Part shown: piece after piece, positions 33,201-42,834 of the stretch
Position numbering within the stretch: position 1 is the first letter of the stretch
Layout: the number at the start of each line of letters is the position of its first letter
From: Actinomadura alba
Lineage (GTDB): Bacteria > Actinomycetota > Actinomycetes > Streptosporangiales > Streptosporangiaceae
Direction: 5' to 3'
Assembly: GCF_014323705.1 (NCBI RefSeq)
Contig: NZ_JABVEC010000049.1
Location: 1 to 46,203 of the forward strand
Length of the DNA stretch: 46,203 bases
The notes under the pieces: model-generated
Seen by the model: only the letters and a program-made list of their open reading frames with translations
The model's database searches: none
What the model was told of the DNA's origin: nothing
Program-made: the position numbers and the translations under genes

Positions 33201-33710
33201 TCAGCTCGGCTGGTCCGCCGCCGGGTCGGTGGCCGAGAGCGCGGCGGCGAGCACCCGCCGGGCCTCTTCGGCGAACTCCGCGTCGACCATGACGTCGTAG
33301 CGGTCGGCGACGATGGCGGACACGGTCGTGAAGGTCCGCCGCTGCACCCCATGGGCGATCGCGGCGAAGACGACGCCGAAGAGCAGGCCCAGCAGGATCG
33401 CGGAGATGACCGCACCCACCGCCCATGGGCTGACGATCCAGAACACCAGGCCGATCAGTAGTCCGATCCACCCACCGGTACCGGCGCCGGCGATCACCGC
33501 CCTGGGCAGGGTCCACCGGCCGGTCACCTGCTCTTCCAGCCTCAGGCCGGTGCCCACGATGGTGACGTGCTCGACCGGGAAGTTGTGCTCCGCCAGGAGA
33601 TCCACCGCGTGCTGTGCCGCGTCGTGAGTGCTGTACGTACCCAGTACGACCTTGTGCGCACCGGTGTGCGAGCCCATGGGCGCGCTGCTGACGTTCTCCG
33701 TGCTCATCAT
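33201..33710 (-). CDS. general stress protein 17M-like membrane protein
   Basis: 169 residues. The N-terminal YflT/GSP17M-type domain is recognisable from VVLGTYSTHDAAQHAVDLLAEHNFPVEHVTIVGTGLRLEEQVTGR, followed by two membrane helices (WIGLLIGLVFWIVSPW and VISAILLGLLFGVVFAAIA) and a second half-domain ending YDVMVDAEFAEEARRVL. Role unknown but stress-associated in the family. The ATG at 33710 lies four bases after GGGGGG. Confidence 0.75.
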   Translation of the reverse strand: MMSTENVSSAPMGSHTGAHKVVLGTYSTHDAAQHAVDLLAEHNFPVEHVTIVGTGLRLEEQVTGRWTLPRAVIAGAGTGGWIGLLIGLVFWIVSPWAVGAVISAILLGLLFGVVFAAIAHGVQRRTFTTVSAIVADRYDVMVDAEFAEEARRVLAAALSATDPAADQPS

Positions 33711-33925
33711 CGATCCCCCCTGCCCCATTCGAGGCGATTTGTCGACCCTCACGTACAACGTTCCCGCAGCTCAGGCCGTACACCCGTGTCCACGGCCACG
33801 TCATCGGCAGGTCGGCTCCGGAGACGAAGTCTTTACCGTCGTCCCACACGCTCATCGCGTGCGGCGCCGGCCCCCGGGTAGGGAGATGAGCGGCGATCGG
33901 CCGTACTCGACGACGAGGGGGAGCC

Positions 33926-34543
33926 ATGCAGCCGCCGACCCCGCCGACCCCGGCGGCTCCGGCCTCGGAGGACGTCATCGACCTGCTCATCAGGCAGCAC
34001 GCCGAGATCAGAGACCTCTTCATCGCGGTCGCGCTCGCCATCGGGACGGAACGCCGGACGGCGTTCGATCGGCTGGCGCGGCTGCTCGCCGTGCACGAGA
34101 GCGCCGAAGAACAGATCGTGCACCCACTGGCCCGCCGTACCCTCGCCGGCGGCGAGGGCATCGTGCGGGACCGCCTCGCCGAGGAGCAAACGGCCAAGGC
34201 CATCCTCGCCGAGCTGGAGAACATGGACACCGAGGACCCGCGCTTCCTGGGCATCCTGGATCAGCTGCGCGACGAGGTGCTCGCCCATGCGCTGGCGGAA
34301 GAGCGTCACGAGTTCGTCAGGCTGCGCGAGGAGGTCGGTGAGAACGAGCGCAGGAGCCTGGCCGCCGCCCTGCGGGTGGCGGAGGGCCTCACCCCGACCC
34401 GTCCGCGTCCCGGGATGGAGAGCGCCCCGGCGAACCTGCCGGCCGGTCCGGCGCCGGCGCTCGCCGATCGGGTACGCGACCTGATCCGAGCCGCGATGAG
34501 ACGGGCGAGGCCGGGCGGGCGCCCGGGACCGCCGCGCGGCTAA
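33926..34543 (+). CDS. hemerythrin HHE cation-binding protein
   Basis: 205 residues. An up-down four-helix bundle with His/Glu ligands: LLIRQHAEIRDLF, LLAVHESAEEQIVHPLARR, DRLAEEQTAKAIL and LAHALAEERHEFVRLREEV. Such domains bind di-iron and O2 or NO. A Pro-rich then basic tail (about 155-205) follows and may bind nucleic acid. ATG at 33926 with GAGGGGGAG upstream. Its stop is only one base from the stop of the convergent gene. Confidence 0.9.
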   Translation: MQPPTPPTPAAPASEDVIDLLIRQHAEIRDLFIAVALAIGTERRTAFDRLARLLAVHESAEEQIVHPLARRTLAGGEGIVRDRLAEEQTAKAILAELENMDTEDPRFLGILDQLRDEVLAHALAEERHEFVRLREEVGENERRSLAAALRVAEGLTPTRPRPGMESAPANLPAGPAPALADRVRDLIRAAMRRARPGGRPGPPRG

Positions 34544-34544
34544 G

Positions 34545-35213
34545 TCAGAGGCCGACGCCTTCCCTGCCCTGGGCCCGCGCGTTGTAGATCGCCACGGAGG
34601 CGCTGCCGAGCCCCTTGTCGATGTGCTCGTGCAACTCCCGATCGAGATCGGTCTTCAACCCTGTGCCGATCACATCCGCCAGATGCAACCAGCAGTGGAG
34701 CGCGGCCGCCTCGATGGCCGCGGCACTGAGCGCGGCGGCCTCGCCGATGTGCGCGAACATGACCGGGTCGGCCCGGCCGTGCAGATCACCGGCCAGGTCG
34801 GCGGCCTTGGCCGCCACCTTGACCACTTCGATCCCGACCGCCGCCGACACCTCGGCCGTGGCCTGGAACGCGTGCCGGCGGCTGTTCTGGTCCGCCGTGT
34901 CGTCGGCCGGCAGCAGGTAGGCCGCCTGCAGACCGACGTGCGCCTCCGCGGCCTGCCTCAGCAGTTCCAGGACCCGCAGCCGTACCCCACCGGCCTCCGA
35001 CAGGCACCCGGCGACGGCCGGGTGCAGTGTTTCGAGCGCGTCATCGGCGAGCGTGATGTCGCAGATCCTCTCGACCAGGGCCACGGCCTGCGCGACGCTG
35101 ATCAGCGCGCAGGCGTATCCGCCCGGGCCCTCGGCGGTCGCGAGCCGATTCAGCCACTCGCCGATCGTCACCTCGGCGAGACCATCCGAAATCTCAGACC
35201 GGCCATCCGACAT
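34545..35213 (-). CDS. cyclodeaminase/cyclohydrolase-like protein
   Basis: 222 residues, nearly all helical and Ala-rich. The start IGEWLNRLATAEGPGGYACALISVAQAVALVERI resembles the first helices of the formiminotetrahydrofolate cyclodeaminase-like (FTCD_C) family, and later helices follow the same spacing (AYLLPADDTADQNSRRHAFQATAEVSAAVGIEV). The catalytic residue cannot be confirmed by eye. Start ATG at 35213, the only nearby candidate. Assignment is tentative. Confidence 0.5.
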   Translation of the reverse strand: MSDGRSEISDGLAEVTIGEWLNRLATAEGPGGYACALISVAQAVALVERICDITLADDALETLHPAVAGCLSEAGGVRLRVLELLRQAAEAHVGLQAAYLLPADDTADQNSRRHAFQATAEVSAAVGIEVVKVAAKAADLAGDLHGRADPVMFAHIGEAAALSAAAIEAAALHCWLHLADVIGTGLKTDLDRELHEHIDKGLGSASVAIYNARAQGREGVGL

Positions 35214-35524
35214 CAGGACCGTCCCTTACGAAGCGTAATCGAGCCGTCACGGAACACGTTATCCCCCGTTCCTTCTGCAACGCCGTGGAATGGGCCAACC
35301 GACCCACGAGGACCACGGGAAACGGCGGTGCGGGGACCTCGACACCCGCCGCGAGGACACCGCCGGAGCGGGGCCGGCCGCGACGGTGCCGGTGACAGAC
35401 GGTGACCGGCGGTCCCAGGCGTCGACAGAAGAGAGGACGGCGACCTGCCCATGTCGCGGACCTCCGCACCGGCTCCTCCCGCGCCATCGTCCGGTGCCCG
35501 CTCGCTGGGGCGGATCCCGGCCCG
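35214..35524. other. intergenic region
   Basis: About 310 bases between two minus-strand genes. It carries the presumed promoter of the cyclodeaminase-like gene, including a possible stress-sigma-like GGGGGATAAC on the minus strand near 35260, and no open frame with family-like sequence. Confidence 0.4.
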
Positions 35525-36742
35525 TCAGCCGAGAGACCGCCGACCGGCGTGGTCGATCACCGTCCAGGCGAGCGAGCGTGCGGTGGCGAGCATGGCCTCC
35601 TCGGCGTGAGGGGTCGCCGCGGCGGCGGCGAAGCCGGGATGGTGGTTGGCCACCGACGCCCCGATGCCGAACACCGGATGCAGCGCGGGCACGACATGTG
35701 ACACGTCGCCGAAATCAGTGGAGCCGAAGACCCGGCTCGGCGCGTCGGCCGGCTCGGCCCACATCGCGGGTGCGTTGTCCCGGAACGACTCGGCCAGCGC
35801 GGGGTCGGACCTGAGCTCCGCGTACGACACGGCGTCGGGCGTCAACCCCAGCCGCGCCCCGGTCGCCAGGGCACCGGCCTCGAAGCACGCGGTCACCCGC
35901 GCGGTGAGCTCGGCCAGCGCGGGCAGATCGGGAGCGCGCAGGCCATAGGTCGCGCGCGCCACCGAGGGGATCACATTGGGCGCCGACCCGGCCTCGGTGA
36001 CCACCCCGTGCACGAACTCGCCCGGACGCAGATGCTGGCGCAGCAGGGCGATCGCGGTCTGGGCCAGATGCATCCCGTCGGCGGCGTTGATCCCGTCGAA
36101 CGGATTGAGCGCGGCATGCGCCTCCCGGCCGTCGTAGCGCACCTCGAGGCCACCGGCCGCGACGAAGCACGGCGTGACGCAGTCGTACGGTCCCGGATGC
36201 GCCATGAGCGCCAGTCGCGTGTCGCGCAGGGCCCCGCGTTCCATGAGCAGGACCTTGCCACCGCCGGTCTCCTCCGCCGGAGCGCCGACCACCCGCACCG
36301 TCAGCCCGAGGTCGTCGGCGGCCGGCGCCAGCGCGAGAGCGGTGGCGACCGCGCCCGCCGCGATCAGGTTGTGCCCGCAGGCATGTCCGATCCCCGGCAG
36401 GGCGTCGTACTCGGCGAACACGTCCACCACGAACGGACCCCCGCCCGTGGCCGCGATCAGAGCGGTGGGCAGATCACATGGCCCCGCCGTGACCGCGAAG
36501 CCCGCATCGGCGAGCAGGTCCCCGAGCCACCGTGCCGCGTTGTGCTCTTCGAAACCGAGTTCGGGCTCGGCGTGGATCGCCCGGCTGAGCCGTACGACGT
36601 CGTCGCGGCGCGCGGCGACGGCCGCACAAGCGCGTTTCTTCGCCGGCCGGAACGTGGGCCGACCCGGATTCCCGCGGGGTATGGCGGTGCCTTCCGCTGT
36701 CCGCTCCTCTCGCCGGGTGTACCCGGGAAGCGCGGCGGCCAA
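35525..36742 (-). CDS. M20-family amidohydrolase
   Basis: 405 residues, zinc-dependent amidohydrolase of the M20D group (aminoacylase, hippurate hydrolase or aminobenzoyl-glutamate hydrolase-like). Landmarks: LSRAIHAEPELGFEEHNAA, VVDVFAEYDALPGIGHACGHNLIAAGAVATAL (metal-binding Asp and His), VVGAPAEETGGGKVLL (catalytic Glu pair), GGLEVRYDGREAHAALNPFDGINA and near the end ANHHPGFAAAAATPHAEEAML. The start is set at the TTG at 36742 because a strong GGGAGGGGGAG precedes it and no other start lies in frame before the homologous region; the first 30 residues are not conserved-looking. Divergent from the LLM gene. Confidence 0.85.
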   Translation of the reverse strand: MAAALPGYTRREERTAEGTAIPRGNPGRPTFRPAKKRACAAVAARRDDVVRLSRAIHAEPELGFEEHNAARWLGDLLADAGFAVTAGPCDLPTALIAATGGGPFVVDVFAEYDALPGIGHACGHNLIAAGAVATALALAPAADDLGLTVRVVGAPAEETGGGKVLLMERGALRDTRLALMAHPGPYDCVTPCFVAAGGLEVRYDGREAHAALNPFDGINAADGMHLAQTAIALLRQHLRPGEFVHGVVTEAGSAPNVIPSVARATYGLRAPDLPALAELTARVTACFEAGALATGARLGLTPDAVSYAELRSDPALAESFRDNAPAMWAEPADAPSRVFGSTDFGDVSHVVPALHPVFGIGASVANHHPGFAAAAATPHAEEAMLATARSLAWTVIDHAGRRSLG

Positions 36743-36845
36743 GACTCCCCCTCCCGGCCGGGTCACCGGATCGCCCTGGTCAGCGGGCTGTGTCCACCGA
36801 TCACCGAGGCGTTTGGACCACGGACGGGCCTGGAATGAACCCGTG

Positions 36846-37706
36846 GTGACCGACGACGGGCTGAGGTTCGGGGTGACGACCTTCGTGACCGACGAGGGCA
36901 TCGGACCGGTGGAACTGGGCCGTGCCGTCGAGGAGCGCGGGTTCGAGTCGCTGTTCGTGGCCGAGCACACGCACATCCCGGTCAAGCGCGAGTCACCGTG
37001 GCCCCAGGGCGGCGAGCTGCCGAGGGAGTACTACCGGACGCTCGATCCCTTCGTGGTCCTCACGGCGGCCGCCGTGGTCACCGAACGGCTGCTGCTCGGC
37101 ACCGGGATCCTCCTCGTCGTCGAACGCGACCCCATCATCACCGCCAAAGAGGTGGCGAGCCTCGATCAGGTGTCGGGCGGGCGGGTCATCGTCGGCATCG
37201 GCGCGGGCTGGAATCGCGAGGAGATGCGCGACCACGGCACCGACCCGACGACCCGGATGGATCTGCTCCGCGAGCGGGTCCTCGCGATGAAGGAGATCTG
37301 GACGACCGACGAGGCGGCGATCCATGGCCGGTTCGTGAACTTCGACCGCATCTTCTCCTGGCCCAAGCCGGTGCAGCGCCCGCACCCGCCGATCTACGTC
37401 GGCGGCAGCGGGCCGACCGCGCTCGACCGCGTGGTGGAGTACGGCGACGGCTGGATGCCCAGCTTCGCGATGGGCGTCGACACCATCATCGAGCGGATCC
37501 CCGAGCTGGAGCGGCGCGCTCGCGAGGCCGGCCGGGGACGCCTCCCGGTGACGGTCTACGGGGTGCCCGCCGACCGCGAGGCGATCGAGCGGGTGGTCGA
37601 GGCGGGCGTCGACAGGATGGTTTTCGCCCTTCCCACCCTCCCGGCCGAGGAGACGTACGGGAAGCTCGACGAGTTCGCGGCGGTCATGGCCTCCGTCAAG
37701 GCATAG
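36846..37706 (+). CDS. F420-dependent LLM-class oxidoreductase
   Basis: 286-residue luciferase-like (TIGR03619-type) flavin/F420 oxidoreductase. The TIM-barrel signature is visible: FGVTTFVTDEGIGPVELGRAVEERGFESLFVAEHTHIP, LDPFVVLTAAAVVTERLLLGTGI, DQVSGGRVIVGIGAGWNREEM, RPHPPIYVGGSGPTALDRVVEYGDGW. Substrate unknown. GTG at 36846 or 36843; 100-bp divergent spacer from the M20 gene. Confidence 0.88.
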   Translation: MTDDGLRFGVTTFVTDEGIGPVELGRAVEERGFESLFVAEHTHIPVKRESPWPQGGELPREYYRTLDPFVVLTAAAVVTERLLLGTGILLVVERDPIITAKEVASLDQVSGGRVIVGIGAGWNREEMRDHGTDPTTRMDLLRERVLAMKEIWTTDEAAIHGRFVNFDRIFSWPKPVQRPHPPIYVGGSGPTALDRVVEYGDGWMPSFAMGVDTIIERIPELERRAREAGRGRLPVTVYGVPADREAIERVVEAGVDRMVFALPTLPAEETYGKLDEFAAVMASVKA

Positions 37707-37964
37707 TCCCCACGCCGGCGGCTCCCGACGGGCCCCTGCGGACCCTGCGCGTGTCGTCGACAAGAACTTACATCGCCGAATCAGCCTTTACCGCAGATTG
37801 TGTTGCCAACGGTGTCGACTCCGAGAACAGGCGACATAGCGTGAATAGCACGGTCCATTACGGAGTGTGTGGATGTCCGGAATCGGGGCAGCACACAGTC
37901 CTCCGGCCGGAGTGCGACGGCCCGGCAGCTCGAAGGCGACCACCGCTGACACTGGGGAGGCAGC

Positions 37965-39041
<1,077 letters not shown>

Positions 39042-39045
39042 TCAC

Positions 39046-40854
39046 ATGACGACCCAGAAAGCCGATCGCGCAACGAGCAAGGAGCAGGACCGGCAGCTCG
39101 TGGAGATGGCCTGGGACCCGATCACCCGCATCGTCGGGAGCCTCGGGATCTACGCCAAGATCGACTTCGCCAACCGCGAGGTCGTGGAGTGCCACAGCAC
39201 CTCGTCCATCTTCCGGGGCTACAGCATCTTCATGAAGGGCAAGGACCCGCGGGACGCGCACTTCATCACCAGCCGGATCTGCGGGATCTGCGGTGACAAC
39301 CACGCGACCTGCTCCGTCTACGCCCAGAACATGGCCTATGACGTACGGCCGCCGCACATCGGCGAGTGGATCCTCAACCTGGGCGAGGCCGCCGAGTACA
39401 TGTTCGACCACAACCTCTACCAGGAGAACCTCGTCGGGGTGGACTACTGCGAGCACATGGTCCGCGAGACCAACCCCGGCGTGCTGGCCCTCGCCGAGCG
39501 CACCGAGGCACCGCACGCGGGCGAGCACGGCTACCGGACCATCGCCGACATCATGCGGTCGCTGAACCCGCTCCAGGGCGAGTTCTACCGCGAGGCGCTC
39601 CAGGTGAGCCGGCTCGCGCGGGAGATGTTCTGCCTCATGGAGGGCCGCCACGTGCACCCCTCCACGCTCTACCCGGGCGGCGTCGGCACGGTCGCGACGG
39701 TGCAGGTGTTCACCGACTACCTCACCCGCCTGATGAAGTACGTGGACTTCATGAAGCGGGTCGTACCGATGCACGACGACCTGTTCGACTTCTTCTACGA
39801 CGCGCTCCCCGGCTACGAGGAGGTGGGGCGGCGTCGCGTGCTGCTGGGCTGCTGGGGCAGCCTCAACGATCCCGAGCACTGCGACTTCCGGTACGAGAAC
39901 ATGGGCGACTGGGGCCGCCGCATGTTCGTCACGCCGGGCGTCATCGTCGACGGCAGGCTGGTCACCGACGATCTCGTCGACATCAATCTCGGCATCCGGA
40001 TCCTGCTGGGCAGCTCCTACTACGACGACTGGGTGGACCAGGAGCAGTTCGTCACCCATGACCCGCTCGGCAACCCGGTCGACCGGCGGCACCCGTGGAA
40101 CCAGCACACGATCCCGCGACCGCAGAAGCGCGACTTCGCGGGCAACTACAGCTGGGTGATGTCGCCCCGGTGGTTCGACGGCACGGACCTGCTCGCCCTC
40201 GACACCGGCGGTGGACCCCTCGCCCGCCTGTGGTCCACGGCCCTGTCGGCGTCCGTCGACATCGGCTACATCGAGACGCCCGGCGACGGCAGCGTCCGCA
40301 TCAACCTGCCCAAGACGGCCGCCCGCCCGCCGAAGACCCTGGTCTGGCGGATCCCCGTGCGTGGCGGCGAGTTCATGTCGAACGCGCTCGAGCGCAACCG
40401 CGCCCGCAGTTACTTCCAGGCCTACGCGGCGGCCTGTGCTCTGCACTTCGCCGAGCAGGCGCTGAACGAGGTGCGCCAGGGGCGGACCAAGACCTGGTCG
40501 CCGTTCACCGTCCCGGAGAACGCGATCAGCTGTGGTTTCACCGAGGCGGTGCGCGGCCTGCTGTCCCACCACATGGTGATCAGAGACGGCAAGATCGCGA
40601 ACTACCACCCGTACCCGCCGACCCCGTGGAACGCCAGCGTGCGTGACAGCCACGGGACGCCGGGCCCGTACGAGGACGCGGTGCAGAACACCCCGATCTT
40701 CGAGGAGAACGGACCGGAGAACTTCAAGGGAATCGACATCATGCGGACCGTCCGCAGCTTCGACCCCTGCCTGCCCTGCGGCGTGCACATGTACCTCGGC
40801 AAGGGACAGGAGCTGCGCAGGGTGCACAGCCCGCACGCCTTCTCGACGCCATGA
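39046..40854 (+). CDS. hhyL: HhyL, group 1h [NiFe]-hydrogenase large subunit
   Basis: Catalytic subunit with the NiFe(CN)2CO site. 602 residues. L1 motif RICGICGDNH (C79, C82) and L2 motif DPCLPCGVH (C575, C578, H581). About 21 residues follow the terminal His (MYLGKGQELRRVHSPHAF...), the C-terminal peptide that the maturation endopeptidase removes after nickel insertion; a candidate protease is encoded at 44243. Four bases separate it from hhyS. Together with hhyS and the accessory genes it is a typical actinobacterial hhy operon for atmospheric H2 use under starvation. Confidence 0.95.
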   Translation: MTTQKADRATSKEQDRQLVEMAWDPITRIVGSLGIYAKIDFANREVVECHSTSSIFRGYSIFMKGKDPRDAHFITSRICGICGDNHATCSVYAQNMAYDVRPPHIGEWILNLGEAAEYMFDHNLYQENLVGVDYCEHMVRETNPGVLALAERTEAPHAGEHGYRTIADIMRSLNPLQGEFYREALQVSRLAREMFCLMEGRHVHPSTLYPGGVGTVATVQVFTDYLTRLMKYVDFMKRVVPMHDDLFDFFYDALPGYEEVGRRRVLLGCWGSLNDPEHCDFRYENMGDWGRRMFVTPGVIVDGRLVTDDLVDINLGIRILLGSSYYDDWVDQEQFVTHDPLGNPVDRRHPWNQHTIPRPQKRDFAGNYSWVMSPRWFDGTDLLALDTGGGPLARLWSTALSASVDIGYIETPGDGSVRINLPKTAARPPKTLVWRIPVRGGEFMSNALERNRARSYFQAYAAACALHFAEQALNEVRQGRTKTWSPFTVPENAISCGFTEAVRGLLSHHMVIRDGKIANYHPYPPTPWNASVRDSHGTPGPYEDAVQNTPIFEENGPENFKGIDIMRTVRSFDPCLPCGVHMYLGKGQELRRVHSPHAFSTP

Positions 40855-40902
40855 CCGCCCGGCAGGTGAGCAGCCGCGGCACGAACAGGGGGATCAGCAC
40901 AG

Positions 40903-41562
40903 ATGCCGGAAGCCCAGACCGCCCGAAGCGTCCGTACCGCCCGCTCCGTCACGGGCCCTCCAGGCCCCGGCCGGCCGGCCCGCCCGCCCGGCGGCACGAC
41001 CCCGCCGTTCCACGCCGTCCACTCCACCGGTGACCGGGTCGAGGCCCTGCTCGACGAGCTCCGTGGCCGTCCCGACCCCACGACGCGGGCCACGGCCGAG
41101 GAACTGGTCAAGGCTCTGATCGAGCTGTACGGCGGCGGCCTGGAGCGCATTCTGCAGATCGTCATCGAGACCGACGCCGCCGAGGTGCTCCACGGGCTGA
41201 CCACCGACGACCTCGTCTCCGGGCTGCTCATCCTGCACGACCTGCACCCGCTGACCACCGATGAGCGCGTACGCGAGGCACTCGACGAGGTACGTCCGCG
41301 CCTCGGGGCGGACCAGCGCGGGGTGGAACTGCTCGGCGTCACCGCGGACGGCGTCGTACGGCTGCGCATGGAGGGCGGCCGCCACGGCTGCCCGTCCTCC
41401 CTGCGCACCGTCACCGACGCCATCGAGCGGGCCATCGCCGAGGCGGCGCCGGAGATCTCGCGGGTCGAGGTCGAGGTCCCGGCCGACGACACGGCGCCGC
41501 TGCTGCAGATCGGCCGCCGCCCGCCGGAGCCGAGCCCGGTGCCCGGGGGCGCAGCCAAATGA
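40903..41562 (+). CDS. NifU-like protein of the hydrogenase operon
   Basis: 219 residues. The N-terminal 40 residues are Pro/Arg-rich. The middle is helical (VEALLDELRGRPDPTTRATAEELVKALIELYGGGLERILQIV) and the C-terminal part is NifU-like (VRPRLGADQRGVELLGVTADGVVRLRMEGGRHGCPSSLRTVTDAIERAI). In normal Nfu domains the last stretch has a CxxC pair; here only GRHGCPSS remains, so a single Cys. This subtype is linked to hhy operons, so a role in Fe-S delivery or electron transfer is plausible. The stop overlaps the ATG of the next gene. Confidence 0.8.
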   Translation: MPEAQTARSVRTARSVTGPPGPGRPARPPGGTTPPFHAVHSTGDRVEALLDELRGRPDPTTRATAEELVKALIELYGGGLERILQIVIETDAAEVLHGLTTDDLVSGLLILHDLHPLTTDERVREALDEVRPRLGADQRGVELLGVTADGVVRLRMEGGRHGCPSSLRTVTDAIERAIAEAAPEISRVEVEVPADDTAPLLQIGRRPPEPSPVPGGAAK

Positions 41563-42194
41563 TCATCAAACTGCGGCGGTTCCGCGAGCCGGCGGAGGCC
41601 GGGGCCGAGGTGCAGGCGTGCCAGATGTGCGCGGAGTCGATCGAGCCGGAGCACCGCCACGTGGTGGATCTGGAGAGCCGCGCGCTGATGTGCACCTGCC
41701 GCGGCTGCTGTCTGCTGTTCCTGCGACCGGGGGCGGCGCGGGGGCGTTATCGCGCCGTGCCGGACCGCTACGTCTACACGCCGACATTCGAGATCTCGGC
41801 CGCCGACTGGGAGGAGCTGCAGATCCCGGTACGGATGGCGTTCTTCTTCCACAACTCCTCACTCGGCCGCAGTGTCGCGTTCTATCCGGGCCCCGGCGGC
41901 GCCACCGAGTCGGAGCTGCCGCTGGACACCTGGGAGCGCGTGCTGGCCGCCAACCCCCGGGTCGCCGACGCCCGGCCCGACGTGGAGGCATTGCTGGTCG
42001 ACCGCGGCCCGGACGGCTTCGGCTGTTATCTGGTGCCGATCGACGCCTGCTACGAGCTGGTCGGTCTGCTCCGGCTGAACTGGAAGGGCTTCACCGGCGG
42101 CCCGGAGGCATGGGACGCGCTGGAGTCCTACTTCGGCACGTTGCGCGGGCGTTGCCGGGAGACGACATCCGGAAGGATCGACGACCTTGAGTGA
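41559..42194 (+). CDS. DUF5947 family hydrogenase accessory protein
   Basis: 211 residues. N-terminal Cys motifs CQMC (about 21-24) and CTCRGCC (about 45-51) could bind iron or zinc; the rest is an uncharacterised fold with LQIPVRMAFFFHNSSLGRSVAFYPGPGGATES and LLRLNWKGFTGGPEAW. DUF5947 proteins accompany actinobacterial hhy hydrogenases. The Cys cluster suggests a rubredoxin-like electron carrier or a maturation factor. Overlaps its neighbours at both ends by start/stop sharing. Confidence 0.82.
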   Translation: MIIKLRRFREPAEAGAEVQACQMCAESIEPEHRHVVDLESRALMCTCRGCCLLFLRPGAARGRYRAVPDRYVYTPTFEISAADWEELQIPVRMAFFFHNSSLGRSVAFYPGPGGATESELPLDTWERVLAANPRVADARPDVEALLVDRGPDGFGCYLVPIDACYELVGLLRLNWKGFTGGPEAWDALESYFGTLRGRCRETTSGRIDDLE

Positions 42195-42209
42195 GACGAC
42201 CTTGAGTGA
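42180..42209 (+). repeat. 15-bp tandem duplication at a gene junction
   Basis: GACGACCTTGAGTGA occurs twice in direct succession (42180-42194, 42195-42209). The first copy holds the DUF5947 stop and the TTG start of the next gene; the second copy repeats a stop and a TTG in the same phase. Confidence 0.9.
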
Positions 42210-42834
42210 ACTGCGGTTCGAGTGCCTGGGAGCGCGCGCGGAGGCCCACGCCGTCTCGCCCACGCTGCTTCTGCGGCTGCGCATCACCGAGCCGTCGCCC
42301 GACGGCGTGCACACGATCGCGCTGCGCTGCCAGATCAGGGTCGAGCCGCGGCTGCGGCGCTACACCGAGGCCGAGTCGGTACTGCTCACCGACGTCTTCG
42401 GCGCCCCCGCCCGGTGGGACGAGACGCAGCAGGCGATGCAGTTCGCCAGCGTCTCGCTGATGGTCCCGGGCTTCACCGGCAGCACGGAGGTCGATCTGCC
42501 GGTGCCGTGCGGCTACGACATGGAGGTCGCGGCGGGCCATTACTTCGCCGCGCTCGACGACGGTGAGATCCCGCTGCTCCTGCTGTTCAGCGGCACGGTG
42601 TTCGCCCGCGCGGCGGCCGGTTTCACCGTACGGCCGGTGCCGTGGGACCGGGAGGCCCGGTGCCGGCTTCCGGTGGCCGTGTGGCAGGAGCTCATGAACC
42701 TCTACTTCCCCGGTTCCGGCTGGCTGCGGCTCCGCCGCGACACTCTCCGGGCCCTTCACCGGTTCAAGTCCAGCCATGCCCTGGCCACGTGGGACGAGGC
42801 CGTTGAACGGCTGCTCCAGGAGTCCCCGCGATGA
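42187..42834 (+). CDS. DUF6084 family hydrogenase accessory protein
   Basis: 215 residues with mainly beta composition: FECLGARAEAHAVSPTLLLRLRITE, LRCQIRVEPRLRRYTEAESVLLTDVFG, MVPGFTGSTEVDLPVPCGYDMEVAAGHYF. These match the DUF6084 family, a regular companion of hhy genes, role unknown. TTG at 42187 is used because GGAAGG lies ten bases upstream; the second TTG (42202) comes from the duplicated unit. Stop overlaps the next ATG. Confidence 0.8.
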   Translation: MSETTLSELRFECLGARAEAHAVSPTLLLRLRITEPSPDGVHTIALRCQIRVEPRLRRYTEAESVLLTDVFGAPARWDETQQAMQFASVSLMVPGFTGSTEVDLPVPCGYDMEVAAGHYFAALDDGEIPLLLLFSGTVFARAAAGFTVRPVPWDREARCRLPVAVWQELMNLYFPGSGWLRLRRDTLRALHRFKSSHALATWDEAVERLLQESPR

